This document shows positions 14,878 to 19,338 of a stretch of 19,338 nucleotides of DNA, piece after piece. A program made the translations under genes and the position numbers. Where the stretch lies: NCBI GenBank assembly GCA_051654865.1, contig JBOFYV010000060.1, positions 1 through 19,338 on the forward strand, written 5' to 3'. Origin of the DNA: JBOFOR01 sp051654865 (GTDB lineage Bacteria; Bacillota; Clostridia; Peptostreptococcales; Peptostreptococcaceae). How positions within the stretch are numbered: position 1 is the stretch's first letter; every line of letters starts with the position of its first letter. Under the pieces are notes generated by a model. The model was not told the DNA's origin, did no database searches, and was given only the letters and a program-made list of their open reading frames with translations.

Positions 14878-16037
14878 TGAGTTTTTTTATGGATTTTGCT
14901 AGTAGTAGTTTAAATAAATATGGCGAAGAACTTTGTGGAGATAAAGTTGAATTTTATAATGATGGAGAAATATTTATAGCTGTGTTGTCTGATGGTTTAG
15001 GAAGTGGAGTTAAAGCAAACATATTAGCAACACTAACATCTAAAATAGCCTTAACTATGTTAAAAGAAGGATTAGATCTGAAAGAAGTTATAGAGACTAT
15101 AACAAAAACACTACCTGTTTGTGCAATTAGAAAGTTAGCGTATTCAACCTTTACAATAATAAAGATAGATAAAGAAAAAATGGCATACGTAGTAGAGTTT
15201 GATAATCCAAGTATATTTATTTTGACTGATAAAAGAAAAGACACCATAGAGTGGAGTTCAGAAGAAATAAATGGAAGAAAAATAAAAGAAAGTAAGTTTA
15301 AAATAGAAGAAAATGATATGATAGTATGTGTGAGTGATGGAGTTATACATGCGGGTGTTGGAAAAGTTTTGAACTTGGGATGGCAATGGGATGATGTAAA
15401 TAAATATCTAAATAAAAATATTTATAGTGATATGTCAGCAAAAGCAGTTACCAATACATTATTAGAAGCTTGTAATCAGCTATATATGCAAGAACCAGGA
15501 GATGATACTACAGTGGCTACTATAAAAGTCACTAGACCTAAATATGGTGTAATATTTTCAGGTCCTCCTATAGATTGTGAAATTGACAAAGAAGTCGTAA
15601 ACAAGGTAATGCATACATATGGTAAAAAGATTGTATGTGGGGGGACTGCTGCAAACATTGTATCTAGAGAACTAAATAAGCCATTAAAAGTAGATTTTGA
15701 TATAATAGACCCTGAAATACCACCGATTGGATATATACAAGGTGTAGACTTAGTAACAGAAGGAGTATTAACTATAAAAAAAGCAACTCAAAAGCTAAAA
15801 AAAATAAATACATCAACAAAATTAGATTTTTTAGAAGGAAAAGATGGCGCATCTAAGCTAGCTAAGATGTTGTACAATGAATGTACCCATATAAAAATGA
15901 TAATGGGAAGAGCTATAAATCCAGCTCATCAAAATCCCGCATTTCCAGAGGATTTAAGCATAAAAATGTATGTATTAAGTGAATTAAGAGACATACTTAT
16001 AGACCTAGGTAAAATTGTTGAGGTAGAATATTGCTAA
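14877..16037 (+). CDS. SpoIIE/PP2C-type serine phosphatase with an additional C-terminal domain
   Basis: In this 386-aa cytoplasmic protein, residues 1-218 form a PPM/SpoIIE phosphatase domain. Its metal-binding acidic residues are visible: Asp22 in CGDKVE, Asp39 in LSDGLGSG, Asp154 in VSDGV and Asp209-210 in GDDTT. Residues about 220-386 are an extra domain with GVIFSGPPID, KKIVCGGTAANIVSREL and GVDLVTEGVLT, which I cannot assign to a named family. Such proteins dephosphorylate Ser/Thr in partner proteins, often anti-anti-sigma factors, but no STAS or anti-sigma gene is in this window. The one-base overlap with the hydrogenase-like gene makes co-translation and direct partnership likely. The phosphatase would then be the output of that sensor. 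It is not SpoIIE itself, as there is no membrane domain. Confidence 0.85.
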   Translation: MSFFMDFASSSLNKYGEELCGDKVEFYNDGEIFIAVLSDGLGSGVKANILATLTSKIALTMLKEGLDLKEVIETITKTLPVCAIRKLAYSTFTIIKIDKEKMAYVVEFDNPSIFILTDKRKDTIEWSSEEINGRKIKESKFKIEENDMIVCVSDGVIHAGVGKVLNLGWQWDDVNKYLNKNIYSDMSAKAVTNTLLEACNQLYMQEPGDDTTVATIKVTRPKYGVIFSGPPIDCEIDKEVVNKVMHTYGKKIVCGGTAANIVSRELNKPLKVDFDIIDPEIPPIGYIQGVDLVTEGVLTIKKATQKLKKINTSTKLDFLEGKDGASKLAKMLYNECTHIKMIMGRAINPAHQNPAFPEDLSIKMYVLSELRDILIDLGKIVEVEYC

Positions 16038-16073
16038 ACATTAATTATTAAATCAGAATGGGGAGGACATAAT

Positions 16074-16553
16074 ATGTCAAATGCAAAAACTAATGCAATG
16101 AGAATACTAGATTCAAAAAAAATAAATTATAATGTGCTATCATATACAACTAAAAAAGGTGAACATATGGATGGAGTAGAGGTAGCTAAGCAAATTGGAA
16201 AAGATGTAAATGAAGTATACAAAACACTAGTAGCACAAGGTGCGAGTAAAAACATATACGTCTATGTAATACCTGTAAATGAAAGCTTAGATTTGAAAAA
16301 AGCTGCAAAAGTAGCAAAAGAAAAGAGTGTTACTATGATTAATGTAAATGATATAAATAAATTTACAGGATACATAAGAGGTGGATGCTCTCCTATAGGA
16401 ATGAAAAAATTATATGAAACTTTCGTAAATGATACTGCTAAAAGTTTAGATAAAATAATAGTTAGTGCAGGTAAAATAGGGCAACAAATCGAGTTAAGAC
16501 CTGTTGATTTAGATAGGGTAATAGGTTGCGATTTTGAAGACATTATAAAGTAG
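16074..16553 (+). CDS. ybaK: YbaK/EbsC-type Cys-tRNA(Pro) deacylase
   Basis: This 159-aa single-domain protein of the YbaK/ProX editing fold is full length for the family. Motifs include YKTLVAQGASKNIYVYVIPV, the conserved Lys in LDLKKAAKVAK, YIRGGCSPIGMKK (residues about 101-113) and the IIVSAGKIGQQIELRP C-terminal signature. YbaK hydrolyses cysteine mischarged onto tRNA(Pro) in trans, protecting proline codons. GGGGAGG at 16060-16066 precedes the ATG. It sits 36 bases after the phosphatase gene with no terminator between, so it may be the fourth gene of that transcript, though a functional link is not apparent. Confidence 0.92.
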   Translation: MSNAKTNAMRILDSKKINYNVLSYTTKKGEHMDGVEVAKQIGKDVNEVYKTLVAQGASKNIYVYVIPVNESLDLKKAAKVAKEKSVTMINVNDINKFTGYIRGGCSPIGMKKLYETFVNDTAKSLDKIIVSAGKIGQQIELRPVDLDRVIGCDFEDIIK

Positions 16554-16564
16554 GAGGATGTTTG

Positions 16565-17836
16565 GTGAAGGGAATAAAAAAATTGGGGACAGCAATAATA
16601 TGCATTAGCATGTTATTTATAGTAGGATGTAGCAACACATCAAATGATAATTCTGTAGAAACTACAAAAGAAGTTAGGGTTAACTCCGAAAAATTAGCAA
16701 CTTCATTAGAAGATACTATAAAAATAGAGATATACAATGATAAATATAGTAGTGGTGAAGATATAAAGCCTACAATAGTAACGGATAAAAATATAATTGA
16801 TGATTTTATTAGTTTTATGAATATAAACGTTGACAATATAGGTAAAACAGAAAGTGGAGGTGCAGTAAAAAATAAAATTGTATTTTATGGTAAAAACAAT
16901 GCTAAGACCACTTTAGACTATGTGTATGATGATTTATATGAATTTGGATATATATTAGATAAAGAAAAAAGATATGATTTGCCATATGATTTTTTTAGAT
17001 TATTAGTAGCTAGCAATGATTATAAAGTTGAGAAAGCTAGTGTAAATGATGATGTAAAAGAGTTATTTAGTAAATATAAATATACACCAAGCTTTATGAT
17101 ATCCAGTGAAAAACTAAAACTACCTAATGATTTAAAATATGCTTATGATGAAAATGTAGATAAACTATATTGGGCTTACTGTATGGAGTTATCAAATGCA
17201 ATTGGAATGGATTTTTCAAATGTACTCTCCAAAGAAATTACAGCTGAAATGTACTATCTGTTGCAACCATTACCATCTTTTGCAAAGCCATACACGGAAG
17301 CAAGAGGAATAGTTATAAGGCATAATGATAAAATAGTTGGTGGATATATTCAAGGTAACAATAATTTAGTACTAAGTACATTAAATAGACAAAGATTTGA
17401 AGAAGTTAAATATATACCAGCAAAGGACTGGGTATATAAAAATATAGTGGATAAAGATAGTAAACTGTATAAAGAAGTCTCAAAAATGTCTGATGAAATG
17501 TTAATAAAGACATATTATGAAGCTATGGCAAATGGAGATTATGAAAAGATGATATCCACTATGGATATGGAAAGTGTTTTTAAGGCAATGATGTCAGAAA
17601 ACTCGAAAACTTTGTTTACAAAAGATATTAAAAAAAGTTTACCAGGATATATAAAGAAGGTAGAAATAATAGATGTAAAGAAGTCAAAAAATGATAGTTC
17701 AAATTATGATGTAGAACTAGATATTATAACGACGAATGATGTTACGGTAGAAAAGGGGAAGCAAATTAGAACAGTTATTATGACTAAGGAAGATGGACTA
17801 AATAAAATAAAAGAAGAAGTTCCAGGTCCACAATAA
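16565..17836 (+). CDS. Lipoprotein of unknown function
   Basis: The GTG at 16565 is preferred over the TTG at 16562 because AGGAGG (16552-16557) is then 7 bases away; this gives 423 aa. Residues 1-21 are a signal peptide with lipobox FIVGC, so Cys22 is anchored on the outer face of the membrane. The mature protein has an N-terminal beta-rich part (IKIEIYNDKYSS..., KNKIVFYGKNNAKTTLDYVYDD). A middle segment contains EARGIVIRHNDKIVGGYIQG. The C-terminal part, starting LIKTYYEAMANGDYEKMISTMD, looks like an NTF2/DUF4829-type fold of the kind that follows such 'YYEAMxxGDYxK' starts. No catalytic residues are recognisable. It lies 11 bases after ybaK and may be cotranscribed with it. Confidence 0.75.
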   Translation: MKGIKKLGTAIICISMLFIVGCSNTSNDNSVETTKEVRVNSEKLATSLEDTIKIEIYNDKYSSGEDIKPTIVTDKNIIDDFISFMNINVDNIGKTESGGAVKNKIVFYGKNNAKTTLDYVYDDLYEFGYILDKEKRYDLPYDFFRLLVASNDYKVEKASVNDDVKELFSKYKYTPSFMISSEKLKLPNDLKYAYDENVDKLYWAYCMELSNAIGMDFSNVLSKEITAEMYYLLQPLPSFAKPYTEARGIVIRHNDKIVGGYIQGNNNLVLSTLNRQRFEEVKYIPAKDWVYKNIVDKDSKLYKEVSKMSDEMLIKTYYEAMANGDYEKMISTMDMESVFKAMMSENSKTLFTKDIKKSLPGYIKKVEIIDVKKSKNDSSNYDVELDIITTNDVTVEKGKQIRTVIMTKEDGLNKIKEEVPGPQ

Positions 17837-17844
17837 ATGAGTGT

Positions 17845-17950
17845 AGTTATACTGAGCCCACGAGATAGGTTCGTTATATAAGTTTTCCTCCGGGCTATCG
17901 CAATGTCGGTACAACTTATATAACGAACCTATCTCGCTCACAGTATAAAC
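17845..17950. repeat. Large intergenic palindrome with 24-bp perfect arms
   Basis: Bases 17861-17884 and 17913-17936 are perfect inverted copies (24 bp), starting CGAGATAGG and ending TATAAGTT on the left arm. They surround a 28-base centre, relatively GC-rich for this genome (contains CCTCCGGGCTATCGC). Outside the arms, ATACTG (17849-17854) pairs with CAGTAT (17941-17946). TGAGC/GCTCA and AGTT/AACT extend the pairing with small bulges, giving a hairpin of about 105 nt. No T run follows, so a standard terminator is unlikely. It lies 8 bases after the lipoprotein gene's stop. A mobile MITE-like or REP-like element, or a structured RNA, is possible. Function is unknown. Confidence 0.8.
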
Positions 17951-18057
17951 TGAGATGGTAGGAAAGAGAGATTTCATTTAATTTTAATATGCTGAAGAGG
18001 TGTATTTATCTATAATATAACATTATTTATTTGTACACTACCAAATATTTAGTAAAA

Positions 18058-18088
18058 AACAGTATTGTGCAACGCACAGTACTGTGTT
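18058..18088 (+). promoter_or_regulatory. Dyad/hairpin upstream of the padR-like gene
   Basis: AACAGTATTGTGC (18058-18070) pairs with GCACAGTACTGTGTT (18074-18088) around an AAC loop, with one G-U pair and one bulge. It ends 40 bases before the PadR ATG. The following bases (ATTCTTATATT) are only weakly T-rich. It could be an autoregulatory operator, a leader hairpin or a poor terminator for the upstream region. The rest of the 292-base gap (17837-18128) holds the large palindrome and a lone TATAAT at 18011-18016, but I saw no ORF. Confidence 0.45.
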
Positions 18089-18128
18089 ATTCTTATATTA
18101 ACCTAGAAAACAAAGAAAGGAGTAACGC

Positions 18129-18437
18129 ATGAATACTCAGTTTAGAAAAGGTGTCCTTGAAATTTGTGTTCTAACACTTATATCTAAAAAAGATATGTAT
18201 GGATATGAAATAGTTCAAAATATTTCAAGAGTCATGGAAGTAAATGAAGGAACGATATACCCAATACTTAGAAGGCTTACAAAAGAAGGGTATTTTGAGA
18301 CATATATACTAGAATCAAATGAAGGACCAGCAAGAAAATATTATAAAATTACACCAGAAGGTATAAATAATTTAGATAAGTTATCAAAAGAATGGAAAGA
18401 ATTTGTACTAGCAGTAAATGCATTTTTAAATGAATAG
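18129..18437 (+). CDS. PadR family transcriptional regulator (short form)
   Basis: This 102-aa protein is essentially only the PadR winged helix: FRKGVLEICVLTLISKKDMYGYEIVQ, NEGTIYPILRRLTKEGYFETY and GPARKYYKITPEGINNL. These are the helix-turn-helix, recognition helix and beta-wing signatures of the family. A short final helix (EWKEFVLAVNAFLN) would mediate dimerization, as in the small PadR-s1 subgroup. AAAGGAG at about 18116 precedes the ATG. Its stop overlaps the ribosome site of the next gene, a HAAS/DUF1700 membrane protein. This is a recurrent Firmicute pairing in which the PadR protein is thought to regulate its own operon. Confidence 0.93.
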   Translation: MNTQFRKGVLEICVLTLISKKDMYGYEIVQNISRVMEVNEGTIYPILRRLTKEGYFETYILESNEGPARKYYKITPEGINNLDKLSKEWKEFVLAVNAFLNE

Positions 18438-18448
18438 GAGGAATAAAA

Positions 18449-19144
18449 TTGAGAAAAGATGATTTTTTAGAAATATTAAAGGACTATCTGAAAAAAAGTT
18501 TTTCAGAAGATGAGATAATGGATATAGTAAGAGACTACGAAGAGTATTTTATAGATGGTGCAATTGAAGGAAAGTCTGAGATGGAAATAATATCAGGACT
18601 GGGGTCGCCAAAGGAAATAGCTACAGAATTGTTAGCAGAGAGTAATGATAAAAATATAAATAAAAATAAAATAATAAGCAAAGCGGAAAGTGTATATATA
18701 ACTTTCAAAAGTAAAACTAAATCAGTATTAAATAAATTTAAAGTAAATTTAAATGATGAAAATCATGTTAAATCTAGAAAGAAAATTAGCTTTATGCAAG
18801 TGTTATTAACTTTAATATTATTACCATTTGCATTTATGGTAGCTACGACTACTGTAGGGTTTGGAGCTGGTCTTGTAGGATCGGTACTTGCTGCAATAAT
18901 TGGTACACCATTTGCAATTAGTTTAACATCAGTTATGCCAGAAGTAAAAACAGTAGTTATATTTGGAGTTATTGCTTATATAGGTTTAGAAATATTATTA
19001 TGGCAATTATTTATAGCTATATTTAAATTAGAAAAAAGAGCGGTAAAAATATATTTAACTTGGATAAAAACTAATCAGTTATATATAAATGGAAGTATAA
19101 AGAAAGAAGAACTTGAGCAGGAAGGAGATTTATTAGATGAATAA
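18449..19144 (+). CDS. HAAS domain / DUF1700 family membrane protein
   Basis: The start is TTG at 18449, with AGGAGG at 18436-18441 spaced 7 bases away. Of 231 aa, the N-terminal 75 match the HAAS signal-transducer domain: FLEILKDYLKK, EIMDIVRDYEEYFIDG and SEMEIISGLGSPKEIATELL. A Lys-rich linker follows. Hydrophobic helices lie at about residues 112-155 and 165-195 (VLLTLILLPFAFMVAT..., VIFGVIAYIGLEILLWQLFIAI). A charged C-terminal tail completes the protein. HAAS domains occur almost always next to PadR regulators and are proposed to relay a membrane signal, so the function is inferred from context. The gene overlaps the following one by 8 bases. Confidence 0.88.
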   Translation: MRKDDFLEILKDYLKKSFSEDEIMDIVRDYEEYFIDGAIEGKSEMEIISGLGSPKEIATELLAESNDKNINKNKIISKAESVYITFKSKTKSVLNKFKVNLNDENHVKSRKKISFMQVLLTLILLPFAFMVATTTVGFGAGLVGSVLAAIIGTPFAISLTSVMPEVKTVVIFGVIAYIGLEILLWQLFIAIFKLEKRAVKIYLTWIKTNQLYINGSIKKEELEQEGDLLDE

Positions 19145-19338
19145 AAAACAGATAATAACAAGTGTCGGTGTAGCATTTCTTACAGTCGGTGTTGTAGGTG
19201 GTATATGGTCTGGTATACAAGCTATGCCAAAGGTAATAAATAATGTACAAATAGCACAGGCTAAAATAGATGAAGCACAAATTTTATATAATAGTGATGA
19301 AAAAATTACTAAATTAAACATAGATTCAAAGGTAAGTA
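19137..19338 (+). CDS. Membrane-anchored protein, probable DUF4097 family (partial, runs off the window)
   Basis: An open frame starts at ATG 19137 with AAGGAG at 19122-19127 and stays open to the end of the window (67 codons seen). The N-terminus is MNKKQIITSVGVAFLTVGVV, a charged start plus a single hydrophobic helix, which is a signal anchor or signal peptide. It is followed by a helix-like segment and KITKLNIDSKVS. DUF4097 proteins with this start commonly stand third after PadR and HAAS/DUF1700 genes in Firmicutes. The visible part ends where the beta-helix repeats would begin, so the family call relies on context. Confidence 0.6.
   Translation, partial: MNKKQIITSVGVAFLTVGVVGGIWSGIQAMPKVINNVQIAQAKIDEAQILYNSDEKITKLNIDSKVS

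Noticed and set aside
14877..16037. The sporulation phosphatase SpoIIE itself
   Set aside because: The true SpoIIE has about ten membrane helices before the phosphatase domain; this protein has none and carries a different C-terminal domain.
17845..17950. Intrinsic terminator for the lipoprotein gene
   Set aside because: The 24-bp stem and large loop are not followed by a T tract, and the 28-base loop is too long for a typical terminator.

Overview
The window is AT-rich DNA (roughly 28-30% GC by eye) with strong AAGGAGG-type ribosome sites, several TTG/GTG starts and tightly packed operons. This is typical of a low-GC clostridial Firmicute, and the gene content fits Peptostreptococcaceae or a relative. 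That placement is an inference; no rRNA or other marker gene is present. There are about 18 protein genes. I see no tRNA or rRNA gene, CRISPR array, transposase or phage module.

Layout: 1-56 is the tail of a glyoxalase-family gene with its terminator. At 251-1072 lies a divergent class III nucleotide-cyclase-like protein, followed by an Xre/HTH-TPR regulator (1195-2253) with its own promoter and terminator. At 2477-5565 is a complete three-gene ECF vitamin transporter (S component, double ATPase, T component) behind a near-consensus promoter. It shares a bidirectional terminator with a convergent pair on the minus strand: a MATE efflux pump (5623-7008) and a MerR regulator (7077-7892). Between these two is a textbook MerR-type promoter with a 19-bp spacer filled by a palindrome. 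At 8048-10462 is a NitT/TauT-type ABC importer (lipoprotein, permease, ATPase) with overlapping genes. A 61-aa protein of unknown function (10646-10831) follows, preceded by a perfect 16-bp inverted repeat. Next is a three-domain Xaa-Pro aminopeptidase (11004-12794).

The most interesting segment is 12895-16037: a thioredoxin-like [2Fe-2S] ferredoxin, an [FeFe]-hydrogenase-like protein with a PAS domain, and a SpoIIE/PP2C-type phosphatase carrying an extra C-terminal domain. The hydrogenase keeps all four H-cluster cysteines but has Phe where catalytic enzymes have the proton-relay Cys. Together the three look like a redox- or H2-sensing module whose output is protein dephosphorylation, resembling the putative sensory 'group C' [FeFe] hydrogenases linked to phosphatases. 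A YbaK-type deacylase and a lipoprotein of unknown function follow on the same strand with no visible terminator between.

At 17845-17950 there is a large palindrome (24-bp perfect arms) of unknown origin. The window ends with a PadR / HAAS-DUF1700 / probable DUF4097 operon, whose last gene runs off the edge.
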